Shown here: piece by piece, positions 26,301 to 34,734 of the stretch
How positions within the stretch are numbered: the first letter of the stretch is position 1
Layout of the letters: every line of letters starts with the position of its first letter
Assembly: GCA_047626195.1 (NCBI GenBank)
Contig: JBLHSN010000020.1
Coordinates: forward strand, 1-36,097
Length of the DNA: 36,097 bases
Reading direction: 5' to 3'
From: CAJXTB01 sp047626195
GTDB lineage: Bacteria > Myxococcota_A > UBA796 > GCA-2862545
Program-made: the position numbers and the translations under genes
The notes under the pieces: generated by a model
The model's database searches: none
The model's input: the letters and a program-made list of their open reading frames with translations, nothing else
Told to the model about the DNA's origin: nothing

Positions 26301-28890
26301 GCTGGCCATTATTCGTGACAATGACAAGGCGGTAGTCGAGCTTCTGCGTTGGGTTTGCGGTCAAATTAATCGAGATTGGAACGGTGGTGACATCGCTGCG
26401 CAGCACGTACTCACCGGGGGGAACATCACGAAAGACAAATCGCCCGTTGGAATCCGTTGTTGTCTCGAGCGAGCCCAACCGGATGACCCGATTGGTAGCC
26501 AGCTCGTCGTCTTGGCCGCCACCACGGCCGTCTCCGTCCGTGTCTATCCACATATCGCCACCAACGGTGCGAATGGGGGCGAGCGCGAAGTGGGCCTTCG
26601 CCAAGCGCCCAGGGACGAGCTGGAAGTCGATGTCCACTGAATCAGCAAGGTAGTTCGCCGGGAAATCCAGGGGTGAGACCTTCGCTGTGTACCGACCAGG
26701 GGGCAAGTTGCGACCGATACCCCGCCCGCTGACAAGCTCAACGACGACCTCTCGTTCGGTGTCCCGGTTGACGAGCGTCACGCGTGAAATCTCGAGCATT
26801 GGGTCGGTGTTCTGAAAGACACCGTCTCCATTGCTGTCGGCGAATGCGCGGATGTCGACCGTGCCTGCGTAGGTCAGTGGAACCGAGACGCGGGCGACTC
26901 CGACACCTCCCACTTGCACGGTCTCCCGACCGTTAGAGGTGTAGCCGTCGGCGGAGACCATGACGTTATACGTGCCGTTCGGTACATCCTTCGCTTTGAA
27001 CCGACCGGAGTCGTCGGGGGTGCTGGCCTGTGCTCCGCCAATATCCACGCTGGCGTTCGGGACTTCGGGTTCATCTTCATCGCGTGTACCGTTGCCGTTT
27101 AGGTCTGCGAAGACGTCTCCGATGACCCGACCGTCCGACCCGAGTGTCCCGTTGAACGCTTGGAGACTGACGCCAAGGGTCAAGCGGGTTCGCGACGGCA
27201 TGCCGGCGAGGGCGAGCCCATGAAAGGCTTGCGCATCAAGTGAGACGGGAAGGTTGGGAAGCCACCTGGCTCCTGCGCCGACTCCGAGCGACGGCTCAAG
27301 CCTGCCGTCTTCGGTGCTGGCTGTGCTCTGGGTGAACAGCGATGCACTTATGACCGGTTGGGTGAAGATCAGCTGCGAACGGATGGTATGGCGCATATTT
27401 GAGGTGTCTTGGACGACCCGCGTGTTGTACCGCATGGCGAAGGCCCAGACGCCAGGCGGCTGGTACCTGAGCAAGACGTTGCCGCCAGGGGTGCCACGCG
27501 GCGCTGTACCGTTGGCGATGGTGGACACACTGTACAAGGCAGTCGCGGTCACGCGCAGGTAGCGTTGCCCGGTGCTGAGCGACAGCGAGCCAACATGCGA
27601 CTGCTTCTGCACGCTGCCTGGAACCCGTGATCCACTCTGTAGCCAGCGATAGGAGGCCGCTAGGGACAACGGTGACGCGACGCGAAGATTTACCTGGGTG
27701 CCGAGGGTGTCTTGTTTGGTCCCGGGTAAGCTGTCGCTCTCGCCAAAACGGGTGGAGTTTCCAAAGATGCTGGCGCGGAAATGTTCAACGCCGGTCTGGG
27801 CGATGTAGTTGATACCGAAAGCCGATGGAATACGCACGCCGCCAGCAAATCGATAGTCCCGGTCGGTAGCAAACGCTGACACGTCGATACTGGAAGAGCC
27901 GGAGTCGTTCTGAACACGAGAGGAGACTCCTACGCCGGAGCCCCCGCCGGCTCGCGCGATCGCGACAGATGTTCGGACAAAGCGGTCACTCAGAACCATG
28001 CGCGCAGAACCGAATCCGGTGGTTTCGCGCAGTAATGGGTTCGCGGTGGCGCCAACGGTGGCCACCGTTGACAAGCTCTTACTGAACTGCCAACGACCAC
28101 TTGCGCCGGCAACAACTCCCCGTTGTGGAGTCGCAAGATCGCAGCAGGAGCTAGGCCTGGCCGCACCGACCCACCCGGTAAGGGCTCCCGGTGTGTCTTT
28201 GGGCTGAAAGCTAACGGAGGCGCCGTTGAACGCGATGCCACTCTGACCCTGGATCTCAGGGGTCACAACCACGTTGCCTTGCCCAAACGCCCAGCCAATG
28301 CCTGCGTCGTCGTGCAGTCCCTCGACTCGCAGATTGGGGATCCGCCACGGTGTGCCGGAGTTCTTAATGGCGTCGAACCGACCGGTGTAGTGATTGTCCT
28401 CGTTCGAATATTGAAGGTTTGCCGAGTGCATCTGCTGCGTGCTGTTGAGCAGCTCATCGGTGAGGTCGGCGGTAAATCCAAAGCGGTAGCCGAGACCGGG
28501 TTGGTCTTGCAGACCGCCGCGAGGCACGGCGGCTCTGAGCGCTTTTGGCGCACGGTCCACGTTGAACACGTACGACTGCATACCGGAGGGCAGCATTACC
28601 AATACCGTACCCGACCCGACCTGCACCAGATCACCGGTCACCGAGAAGCCGTTCGGAGTCTGGCGCGCCGTGATCACACCGGGCACCAACGACACGACCT
28701 GAACGGGACCATTCAGGTTGAAGGCGAGCGTTTCACCGGTGAACACCAAGACCGGTCCATCACTGGAGTTGGGTAGCGTTGTGAGCTCAACGGTCGCGAG
28801 TCCAGCATCCGGCTCTTGCGCCGCCGCATTTGTTAGACAACCAAAGGTTGTCAACAGAGACAGCAGGGTGAGACGTAGCATGCGAGACAT
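23323..28890 (-). CDS. Giant usher-like outer-membrane protein fused to tandem repeats and BIG2 domains
   Basis: The 1855-residue product has a signal peptide (cleavage near TNAAA-Q; a weak lipobox at Cys17 is less likely). Residues about 40-105 resemble the pilus/secretin N-terminal domain (ETLAFNLNGPVQVVSLVPG, then TVLVMLPSGMQSYVFN). Residues about 110-585 are rich in amphipathic strands and look like a beta-barrel. Three SdrD/CarboxypepD_reg-like domains with Ca-binding-type loops follow (DLNGNGTRDEDE near 593, DSNGDGVFQNTD, DTDGDGRGGG). Next come about seven repeats of 51-62 residues (about 871-1250) and seven BIG2 domains to the end. It starts 8 nt after the chaperone-like stop with AGGGTG as ribosome site. 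I infer an usher-like secretion pore with its own surface stalk. A plain surface adhesin is the alternative. No family search was possible. Confidence 0.75.
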   Translation of the reverse strand: MSRMLRLTLLSLLTTFGCLTNAAAQEPDAGLATVELTTLPNSSDGPVLVFTGETLAFNLNGPVQVVSLVPGVITARQTPNGFSVTGDLVQVGSGTVLVMLPSGMQSYVFNVDRAPKALRAAVPRGGLQDQPGLGYRFGFTADLTDELLNSTQQMHSANLQYSNEDNHYTGRFDAIKNSGTPWRIPNLRVEGLHDDAGIGWAFGQGNVVVTPEIQGQSGIAFNGASVSFQPKDTPGALTGWVGAARPSSCCDLATPQRGVVAGASGRWQFSKSLSTVATVGATANPLLRETTGFGSARMVLSDRFVRTSVAIARAGGGSGVGVSSRVQNDSGSSSIDVSAFATDRDYRFAGGVRIPSAFGINYIAQTGVEHFRASIFGNSTRFGESDSLPGTKQDTLGTQVNLRVASPLSLAASYRWLQSGSRVPGSVQKQSHVGSLSLSTGQRYLRVTATALYSVSTIANGTAPRGTPGGNVLLRYQPPGVWAFAMRYNTRVVQDTSNMRHTIRSQLIFTQPVISASLFTQSTASTEDGRLEPSLGVGAGARWLPNLPVSLDAQAFHGLALAGMPSRTRLTLGVSLQAFNGTLGSDGRVIGDVFADLNGNGTRDEDEPEVPNASVDIGGAQASTPDDSGRFKAKDVPNGTYNVMVSADGYTSNGRETVQVGGVGVARVSVPLTYAGTVDIRAFADSNGDGVFQNTDPMLEISRVTLVNRDTEREVVVELVSGRGIGRNLPPGRYTAKVSPLDFPANYLADSVDIDFQLVPGRLAKAHFALAPIRTVGGDMWIDTDGDGRGGGQDDELATNRVIRLGSLETTTDSNGRFVFRDVPPGEYVLRSDVTTVPISINLTANPTQKLDYRLVIVTNNGQPFANVEGYLPYIDRETREPVFDEPSGLYVVVNPDTGLPSLINRDTGNFELWTPRPEVIIAQTYIDPETNAPVIDSVTDRPVVVNPATGLPALQDPDTGLFTSWAPPSSATDAGEPAVADAGLVPYLDPATLQPVIDLNTDRPVFVDPQTGLPALRDPDTGAFAAWSPPSSAVDAGEFTVPGAQAPAFVDAQTARPVLDPPTGRPVVLNPSSGLPSLRDPVTGAYEPWRPPAGMEVTLPPYLDPQTGQAVVDPSTGQTVVIDPVTAEPAIRDVETGIFEPFEPAVAVVELEALIDPETGDVVTDPETGQAVVLNPVSGLPSVRDVNTGELVGWSPPDLPDYAPLLNDDGSAVVDLEGNAILLDDQGRTVVINPDTNEARVIVLDTGPARLARIQVTPENIILAPLEVVQLNASGAYTDRAVRDLTAAASWTSSRPAVATIDSTGRLRANQAGFTEVTAEVDGVANEPVRVEVVDVPVVGLTLQPAEISIQPDGSFQLSAQAIYTDGRIADVSDAIRWFGDDRSIATVDRSGVVRGVKPGQTTVAGEFQGVRTQAATVIVGDLGVQTLVVQGIDSAYSSGEIIAPTILAVLPSGDVRDVSEQITWVISDGLVAKTNREGDLRARIEGSTDITATWGGASSETYTIRVSDASPIGMTLFPPVSAMVVDATESLSATAVYGDGSAREITSYAEWVSSNPSVIEALPNGQIRAVGMGVADITARRGDVRTEPLRIEVLNPDTAGITLEPRSVALEVGADAMLQAFAVADSGRIDVTDTAEWQSSDSSVLTVDSSGRVTGVSPGSARVFARWGSMITPNATVNITLPDVLMVTGDPLIERLPLGAEVDLGASAVLMDGSFVDVKNSIEWTSTDPRVVSIRGSSLVAQGAGTATITGELDGSQTQPMVVNVTDVQVNSLTIASSSALSVGTVQPFFASAQLADNSELDLTWSIDWTTSNPGVLAVQAGSNLIRATGAGTATLTATFGSVTTSIEVTVGR
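25140..26280 (-). repeat. Coding tandem repeat array in the giant protein (about seven units of 51-62 residues)
   Basis: Successive units follow the pattern Y-[IL]-D-P-x-T-x-x-P-V-x-D, then T-x-R-P-V-V-x-N-P, then T-G-L-P-x-L-R-D-P-D-T-G-x-F-x-x-W-x-P-P. Some units are joined by DAGE-rich spacers. The middle units are most alike; the first and last have diverged. The array lies between the SdrD-like domains and the BIG2 domains and probably forms an extended stalk. Confidence 0.85.
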
Positions 28891-28898
28891 GGTGCACC

Positions 28899-29726
28899 CT
28901 ACAGCGGTGCGGGCTCAGCGACATCCGAATCGTTCTCTGCAGCCGCTGTGGCAGGAATCACCAACGACGTGCTGAAGGGAAGGGCGCCCGCTTCACCGAA
29001 CCGCACGGCGCCAACAATCGAGTATGTTCCTTCGGGAACGTCAAACGACCAGTCTACAGGAAACGTCGCGCGTTGTCCGGGCAGCAGAAAGTACGGCGCT
29101 CGCGTGTCGAGCGATGCGACAATGTCGCCCGAGTCCGGGTCCTGCAGCGCCGCCACTATTCTGGGGCGGACGTGAGTATCTCCTGTATTTGTCATGGTGA
29201 ACACCGCTGTTGCGGGGGCTGAACCTACCGGAGGAGTCGCGCCCATATCCTCCACGGACAGGTCGTAGTTGGTCTCGCCCGCGGAGCGCAGGAGCACAGG
29301 AACCTTGAACGCGAGGCGGTTGCGTAGTCTCACCCCCGTAGGTTCATTGTTGTAGGGCACGGAACTGACGGTCAAGCTGGCAAATTTACTGCCGATCCAC
29401 TCTTCGCCGGGCTCAACAATAATCGAGAAGTCAGCGGAGCCGTCCGCGGGCACAATGAGTCTTGGCGGAAAGATCGACATCTGACCACTCAGCGACCGTA
29501 GTGTCGTTCCAGCAGGAGGGAACTCGCCTTTCATGGTCTCGGAGTCGTACCAAAAGTCGTCGATTCGGGTCTCGAAGGCCATGGGAGTCTGACCGTGGTT
29601 CTGAACAGTGACCGTAAACGAAGCGGCGCGGCCAGCAGGCATTGTACCGTCTACCCAGGTTGGCGACACGGCGACACTAGAGGCGGCTGCGAGCTCACAC
29701 AGAACGAGCAATAGACCTGTGAACAT
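28899..29726 (-). CDS. PapD-like periplasmic chaperone candidate (two Ig-like domains)
   Basis: The 275-residue product begins with a signal peptide (MFTGLLLVLCELAAASS). Two Ig-like domains follow. The first (about residues 20-140) shows the chaperone-like pattern: SVAVSPTWVDGTMPAG, then FTVTVQNHGQTPMAF, and IFPPRLIVPADGSADFSI before a GEEW turn. The second (about 150-255) has FTMTNTGDTHVRP and a second PGQ-type turn. This resembles PapD/archaic fimbrial chaperones, which cap and deliver pilus subunits to the usher. DUF916-like proteins of the same fold are an alternative. I chose the ATG at 29726, with GGAGA 5 nt upstream; an upstream TTG at 29753 touches the terminator T-tract. It lies between the subunit-like gene and the giant, whose start is 8 nt beyond its stop. 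Confidence 0.7.
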   Translation of the reverse strand: MFTGLLLVLCELAAASSVAVSPTWVDGTMPAGRAASFTVTVQNHGQTPMAFETRIDDFWYDSETMKGEFPPAGTTLRSLSGQMSIFPPRLIVPADGSADFSIIVEPGEEWIGSKFASLTVSSVPYNNEPTGVRLRNRLAFKVPVLLRSAGETNYDLSVEDMGATPPVGSAPATAVFTMTNTGDTHVRPRIVAALQDPDSGDIVASLDTRAPYFLLPGQRATFPVDWSFDVPEGTYSIVGAVRFGEAGALPFSTSLVIPATAAAENDSDVAEPAPL

Positions 29727-29751
29727 CGATTCTCCGAGAAAGGACCACATC

Positions 29752-29791
29752 AAAAAGAAAAACGCGCGACTAGGACACCCCAGTCGCGCGT
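29752..29791 (-). terminator. Terminator/attenuator between subunit and chaperone genes
   Basis: A perfect 10-bp stem (ACGCGCGACT with AGTCGCGCGT) and 10-nt loop begins 18 nt after the subunit stop. On the reverse strand it is followed by TTTTTCTTTTT. Only about 16 nt separate it from the chaperone Shine-Dalgarno. No separate promoter is apparent, so downstream genes probably depend on readthrough, giving much more subunit than chaperone and usher-like protein. Confidence 0.85.
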
Positions 29792-29809
29792 CAGATTCCT
29801 AGGAAGGCC

Positions 29810-30487
29810 CTATGGAACGATGGTCGGCACTGCGGTGAAGACGTAGTCGGTCTGCCAGGTGTCCGGTGCGGTCGTTGGTGCGACGATGAACGCCAGGTCG
29901 ACGGCGTAGATGTCTTCGCTTTCTGCGTCGGAGGTCCAGGTGGCGCAGGTTGCTGCGGCACCGAGGGTTGTTCCGGTACCCGAGGTCCAGGTGCTGGAGT
30001 TGGCTCCGCCGTCACAGGCCCATTCGGCTGCGGGAGCGCCGGCGGTAGCGCCAGCGGTACCGGTCGGCTGTGCACCCTCAATCGTGACGATGGCGGATGC
30101 CAGGCCAGTGTAGGTGAGCTGAACTTGGAGTTCGGCGACGTAGGCAGACGATGCTGCAGGAGCGGCGTAGACGCTACCCTGGCCACTGGCATTGAGCCCG
30201 CCGGAGGAGACCTGGCCAAAGCTGACCGTGCCGTAATCGTCGTCGCCGCCGAAGCCGTTCAATCCGCCGTCGCCAACCAAGGTGGTTGTGCCACGAACTT
30301 CGTCGTTCACTTCGAGAATCAAGGTACCCGTTACTTCAGCAACGAGTTCAACGGTGACTTGAGCCGTTGAGGTGACTCCGGTGATGGAGGTGTTCTGGTC
30401 TGTGATTTCTTCTGCCATTGCCATTGATGGCAGGGCCAAAATTCCGGCACCAGCAGCAGCAGTCTTGAGCATTCCACGAAAGGTCAT
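29810..30487 (-). CDS. Small secreted subunit-like protein (putative pilin/fibre subunit)
   Basis: The 225-residue product has a clear signal peptide (MTFRGMLKTAAAGAGIL..., cleavage after SMAMA). The mature part starts EEITDQNTSITGV, followed by strands of alternating hydrophobics (AQVTVELVAEVTGTLILEV), as in donor-strand-type subunits. A VSFG element, a strand pair (AYVAELQVQLTYTG) and a late cysteine pair (ACDGG and ATCATW) follow. The strand TDYVFTAVPTIVP closes the protein. I do not recognise a named family, and it lacks the usual spore-coat-U cysteine pattern. Its position before a chaperone-like gene and the terminator behind it suggest an abundant exported subunit. I chose the ATG at 30487, with GGGGAG 6 nt upstream, over a start at 30547 that lies upstream of the likely transcription start. 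Confidence 0.7.
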   Translation of the reverse strand: MTFRGMLKTAAAGAGILALPSMAMAEEITDQNTSITGVTSTAQVTVELVAEVTGTLILEVNDEVRGTTTLVGDGGLNGFGGDDDYGTVSFGQVSSGGLNASGQGSVYAAPAASSAYVAELQVQLTYTGLASAIVTIEGAQPTGTAGATAGAPAAEWACDGGANSSTWTSGTGTTLGAAATCATWTSDAESEDIYAVDLAFIVAPTTAPDTWQTDYVFTAVPTIVP

Positions 30488-30537
30488 GTGTTCTCCCCAC
30501 ATTGTGTTTGGTCCGACGTGGTGTCCGCCGGTACCGA

Positions 30538-30546
30538 ATATTAGCA
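30538..30546 (-). promoter_or_regulatory. Extended -10 promoter of the subunit operon
   Basis: On the reverse strand TGC is followed by TAATAT, an extended -10 motif, about 50 nt upstream of the subunit ATG. This would give a leader of roughly 44 nt. No good -35 element is present, which suits an extended -10 promoter. Confidence 0.45.
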
Positions 30547-31013
30547 CACAACGGCCGAAGCCTGACCAGAAATTTCTTACATCCCAGACTTTTTGGCAAG
30601 TAGGCGTTCTTCCTTCCTTATTGGCAGGTGTTTTTGGAGGCGAAAATACCGTGACCGTTTGGCCGAGGCTATATCCACCGCTTTTCTTGGTGAATGAGGG
30701 CTGCGGTGTGTGATTTAGGTCAAGTTTCGAAGGGGGAGTGGACCTGGATAGTGTTGTGCGGCCCTGAATCCATTGCCGCGGAGATCGTGCCTGTCCCCGT
30801 CGGTAGTTATGGGAGAATCTTCACTATCTGATGTGGGGCCTGCAGTTCTTCAGTCAGAGCCCGGCCACAGCGGCACTTAGGGACGCGAACAGCAGACAAA
30901 TGCGCCGCGTAAAGAGCGGGGTCGGCTGGGCGAGCACAAAAAAATGGGCCGCATGGAGACGGGATTGGCGGACGAAGTCACCCCGTACAGACGTGAGCCC
31001 GCTGGCGCAGAAC
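30547..31013. other. Gene-free stretch upstream of the subunit operon
   Basis: These 467 bp hold no ORF with coding character, no tRNA and no riboswitch I can recognise. A c-di-GMP riboswitch was looked for and not seen. The stretch is less GC-rich near 30570-30680, which would suit upstream regulatory sites. Confidence 0.5.
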
Positions 31014-31051
31014 AAAAAAAAGCGACACGCCAGTGAAGGAGTGTCGCTTTT
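31014..31051 (-). terminator. Intrinsic terminator of the RCC1 lipoprotein gene
   Basis: A perfect 11-bp stem (31018-31028 with 31041-31051), 12-nt loop, and on the reverse strand a run of eight T (31021-31014), 17 nt after the stop codon at 31068. Confidence 0.92.
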
Positions 31052-31067
31052 ACGTCTCAGTGGAGGA

Positions 31068-34000
31068 CTATGGCGGGCTGGCTTGCCCGTCGTCGTTGGG
31101 GCCCCAACAGAAGGCCCGACCACTGGATTCAATCCCGCAGGAGTGGTTGGTCAAGTCAGCGCTGACGAAGATGATGGTATTTCCGCTGGAGTCAACGGTA
31201 GGAGGAGTAGCGCGACCTTCGTTGTCAAAGCCCCAGCAAGTGGCCGAGCCATCATCGCGAATGCCACAAGAGTGGATGATACCCGAAGCGACATCGACAA
31301 AGTCGTTGCCGGCCGCTGGAGTGGCACGACCGCCAAAGTTGTTGCCCCAACACTGAATGCTTCCGTCGGGAAGGAGTGCGCAGTTATGGAGTGCGCCGGC
31401 AGTCACAGACACAACCGTACCGGTCGGCCGAGGAAGCGACGTTCTTCCTGTGACCTGATTCTGTCCATTGTTGCCCCAGCAGAGCAGCTGGCCACTCACG
31501 CGCACCGCGCACACGTGGCGGTCACCCACGGTGACCTGAGTGAACTGGCCGGTCGTTGGGGCGTCGGCGATCAATCCGTCGGCGTCTGACGGGTCTCCCC
31601 AGCAAACAATGCCGCTGTTCGGGGTGGTGGCACAGGCGTAGTCCACGCCCGCTCCGACCGACGTGTACTCGCCAGCGGGCGGGAAGAACTGGAAACCTAC
31701 AACGGTCTCAACGCCCCAGCAGCGAAGGGATCCGTCGGTGATGATGCCGCAGGTGTACTCGAAGCCAGCGTCGATATCGAGGAACAGCTCGCCGGGGACG
31801 GCGAGGCGGCCCAACTGGTCAAGTCCCCAGCAGGCGACTTCACCGCGACGGTCGAGCTTGCACGAGTGAACGCTGCCAGTCGCGACCTTGGGGGCGATGG
31901 ATGGCAGAGTGAATACGCTGGCTGTGCCCGATGGACCCGTGTCTTCGCCGTCCGTTGGTGTGGCGGTACACACCCACGTCTCGAGTCCGCCGAACTCAGA
32001 GGAGGGGATGGTCGATGACTCCTCCTCGTCGGTTGCGCCGAAGAACGAGCTGCCCTCTACGGTCCAAGAGAAGGTGTACGAGATGGGGTCACCATCTGGG
32101 TCGGTGCTGCGCGTATTGAAGGAGCACACCAAGTCGTCCAGTCCGGCCAGCGGGAACTCGGGGGTAATCTCCAAGATAGGCTGGGTGGGCGGCGAGTTGC
32201 GAATGGTCACCGAGTCCGACAGAGGAGTGCCATCAAAGCCGCCATCCGAAGGGGTCACGGTACAGACGACCACGTCGTCTTTGCCGTACCCAACCGACAG
32301 GGTCGGGCTGGTTGAGACGGGGGTGCCGTTCACAGTCCATGCGTACCGAGACTCATCGGCTTCGCCCTGAGGGTCGGTGAAGCCTGAGTACTCGCAAGTG
32401 AGCGGGGTGGCGGCTGTCGCCGTGTTGGGCCTCACATCTACCGAATCGATAGTCGGGGCCGACTCCACCACTGTAGCGTTCGCTGTCAGTGAGTTGCCGT
32501 CAACGTCTCCGTCATTGGCGGTAACTACACAGGTGATCACGTCGCCGGCGGACACCGGAGCGTCGAGCGTGGCACCCGTGTCGACGTCGACAGAGTTGAC
32601 GCGCCAGGTGACCGTGGACCGCGAGGTGTCTTCATCCGCATCTGTGTACGTCCACAGGCATTCCACTCGGTCCGTTCCTTCCGGAGAGCTCGGCGTGATG
32701 CTGATTTCAGCCACCTGGGGTGGGGTATTCAGAATGGTGACATCTCCAGAGGTCACTGTCATTCCTTGTGAGACGCCGTCTGTTGGAGTGGCGGAGCACT
32801 GAACAACGTCGTCTTTGTCGAACCAGTCTCCGGCCAGCGTGGCCGTGTCGACGGGTCGAGCGCCGCCGTTGACTGTCCAGCCGTAGAGGTAGCTGACGCT
32901 ATCACCCAGGTCTGGGTCGACTCCAAGACCCGGCAGGCAGGTGATGGTCGATGTTTCGAAGAACGGCCCTCCCTGAATCGACACATCTTCAAGATCTGGA
33001 GGCGTGTTGCGAATGACCACACTGGCGCTGGCAACCGGTCCAGAGCCGTAGGCGTCAGATGGCGTGACTTGAACCCGCCACCGCTCTCCTTTGGCCGTCT
33101 CGTTCGCTGCCACCGAGGCCGTGTTGAGTGCCGAGCGCAGAATTTCGTCTCGGTACCATGCGTACGCATAGGTGACCGGATCACCGTCAGGGTCGACGGA
33201 CGGGAAGTCGAGTTGGGCCGCCAGCGTATCCGCTCCGTTGGGGATCTCCGGCGTAATGACGACGTCTACTGGACCCGGAAGACCGTTGACGCGGTAGGCG
33301 ACCTGCGCTTGAGTCGACAGGCCGGAGTTGTCTGTCGCGGTGAGCGTCATGGTGTGCTGACCGGCTGCCAGGTCCGAGCGGGCGAAGACGCTGCTGCCGT
33401 CGGATGCCGGGGTGTTGGTGTTCAGAGTAGTGACGACCCCGTCAAACTCGTCTTCCCACAGAAGGCTCAGGGAGTCAGCCGGGTTTGGAAAGTCATCGAC
33501 CATCGCGGTGAAGTCGATAGGCGTATTCGCGGCGTACACGGCATTGGACAGCGGAGAGGTCAGCTGTACGGTGGGGGGGGCGTTGAGGACCACCACCACG
33601 TTGCTCGTACAGGTCTGGCCGAAGGGGTCTTCTGCAGTAAGGGTCACCAAGTGTGTGTCGTCTGCCAATCCGCCGAGTGGGAATGTGACGTCGCCATTGC
33701 TGCTCGGGATGCTGGTTCCCAAGATGACGCCCGGGAGCTTGTCCGTTTCCCAGCGGACGGTGAGGAAGTTGCTCGGAACATCGGGGTCGGACACTTCAGC
33801 CGTAAAGGTGATGCCCGAGCCGGAGCGGAACACCTGACCGTTGACGGGGAAGTCTATGCCGAGACATTCGGGGGGGCGGTTTTCAGGACCGACGCGAACC
33901 AATGCGCTGTCGAAGGTCTCATTTCCTGCGCTGTCGGTCACAAAGAGGCGAATGAGGTGGTCTCCCTCGTCTAGAAGACCGGCCCCAGAAACCACACCAC

Positions 34001-34544
34001 CGTCCAAGACACTGGCGTCAACTGCCGGTAGCGGTCCTTGAATGTTGGATTCCCACCGAACCTCCAGGTCTTCTGCTTCATCCTCTATGTCAGAGACGAG
34101 GCCTTCGAACTGGATCTGTTGGTCCGCGTAGTACTGGAGACCCGGATCAAGGCTGGTAATCTCTGCGGAGGGCGGCGCACTTGGGCGTGCCCAAAACACT
34201 TGAACGTCTTCGTCGCGCAGCGAGCCGTCGGACACCACAAATGTGATCTCGGTGGGGCCAGCGTCGAGCGCAATGTCGCAAAACGCGTCGCCAATTTCGT
34301 TGGGAGAGGATGGTGGACATAGCTCTTCGTTGTTGGCAGACCACGTCACGGTCAAGTCTTCGTACGAGTCATCCAAGTCCTGCGCAATCCCACGGAACCG
34401 CTGCGAGACGCCCTGAAACAGAGTTTGCTCGTCAGACGGAGAAGCGATCAATGCGCTCGGGGTTGCGTTGCGGAACCCAAGGTCGACCTCGGTATTGCAA
34501 GCGACAAGGAGTGCAGACAGGCAAATAGTGCGCACAACAGACAT
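31068..34544 (-). CDS. Surface lipoprotein with about nine Ig/PKD-like domains and a seven-blade RCC1-like propeller
   Basis: The 1158-residue product begins with a lipoprotein signal (lipobox LVAC, Asn at +2). Residues about 25-880 form roughly nine Ig/PKD-like domains, recognisable by repeated phrases such as NTPPDLEDV, NTPPQVAEI, SPPTQPIL and internal paired cysteines. Residues about 885-1158 contain seven RCC1-like blades, each with the signature HxCxxxxxGxxxCWG. A closed seven-blade propeller exposed at the cell surface is likely, projected on an Ig stalk. The ligand is unknown. The N-terminal ~70 residues align with the partial lipoprotein at the left edge. AAGG lies 4 nt upstream of the ATG at 34544. 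It is transcribed alone, with a strong terminator just downstream, and is divergent from the TPR gene. Confidence 0.88.
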   Translation of the reverse strand: MSVVRTICLSALLVACNTEVDLGFRNATPSALIASPSDEQTLFQGVSQRFRGIAQDLDDSYEDLTVTWSANNEELCPPSSPNEIGDAFCDIALDAGPTEITFVVSDGSLRDEDVQVFWARPSAPPSAEITSLDPGLQYYADQQIQFEGLVSDIEDEAEDLEVRWESNIQGPLPAVDASVLDGGVVSGAGLLDEGDHLIRLFVTDSAGNETFDSALVRVGPENRPPECLGIDFPVNGQVFRSGSGITFTAEVSDPDVPSNFLTVRWETDKLPGVILGTSIPSSNGDVTFPLGGLADDTHLVTLTAEDPFGQTCTSNVVVVLNAPPTVQLTSPLSNAVYAANTPIDFTAMVDDFPNPADSLSLLWEDEFDGVVTTLNTNTPASDGSSVFARSDLAAGQHTMTLTATDNSGLSTQAQVAYRVNGLPGPVDVVITPEIPNGADTLAAQLDFPSVDPDGDPVTYAYAWYRDEILRSALNTASVAANETAKGERWRVQVTPSDAYGSGPVASASVVIRNTPPDLEDVSIQGGPFFETSTITCLPGLGVDPDLGDSVSYLYGWTVNGGARPVDTATLAGDWFDKDDVVQCSATPTDGVSQGMTVTSGDVTILNTPPQVAEISITPSSPEGTDRVECLWTYTDADEDTSRSTVTWRVNSVDVDTGATLDAPVSAGDVITCVVTANDGDVDGNSLTANATVVESAPTIDSVDVRPNTATAATPLTCEYSGFTDPQGEADESRYAWTVNGTPVSTSPTLSVGYGKDDVVVCTVTPSDGGFDGTPLSDSVTIRNSPPTQPILEITPEFPLAGLDDLVCSFNTRSTDPDGDPISYTFSWTVEGSSFFGATDEEESSTIPSSEFGGLETWVCTATPTDGEDTGPSGTASVFTLPSIAPKVATGSVHSCKLDRRGEVACWGLDQLGRLAVPGELFLDIDAGFEYTCGIITDGSLRCWGVETVVGFQFFPPAGEYTSVGAGVDYACATTPNSGIVCWGDPSDADGLIADAPTTGQFTQVTVGDRHVCAVRVSGQLLCWGNNGQNQVTGRTSLPRPTGTVVSVTAGALHNCALLPDGSIQCWGNNFGGRATPAAGNDFVDVASGIIHSCGIRDDGSATCWGFDNEGRATPPTVDSSGNTIIFVSADLTNHSCGIESSGRAFCWGPNDDGQASPP

Positions 34545-34734
34545 GGACCTTCCCCAGAATTGTGGACACCATACGTCCCAGTGCTGCTGTCACGCAACTG
34601 GCATCGAGAGCCGTTGAGTTGTTTGCTCACCCCGGTTTCCGTGAGTCTGGGCCTTACGAGCCCAGTGCCACTCATTAAATCGGGCGCGAACCGCATTTCA
34701 AAGCGGACTGCGCCGCGCGGTGTTGAGTCGGCAA

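Noticed and set aside
30547..31013. Small reverse ORF (30854-31132) and rightward ORF (30831-31589) around the subunit promoter
   Set aside because: Both overlap the lipoprotein gene and/or its terminator, have no ribosome site, and have composition unlike real genes here.
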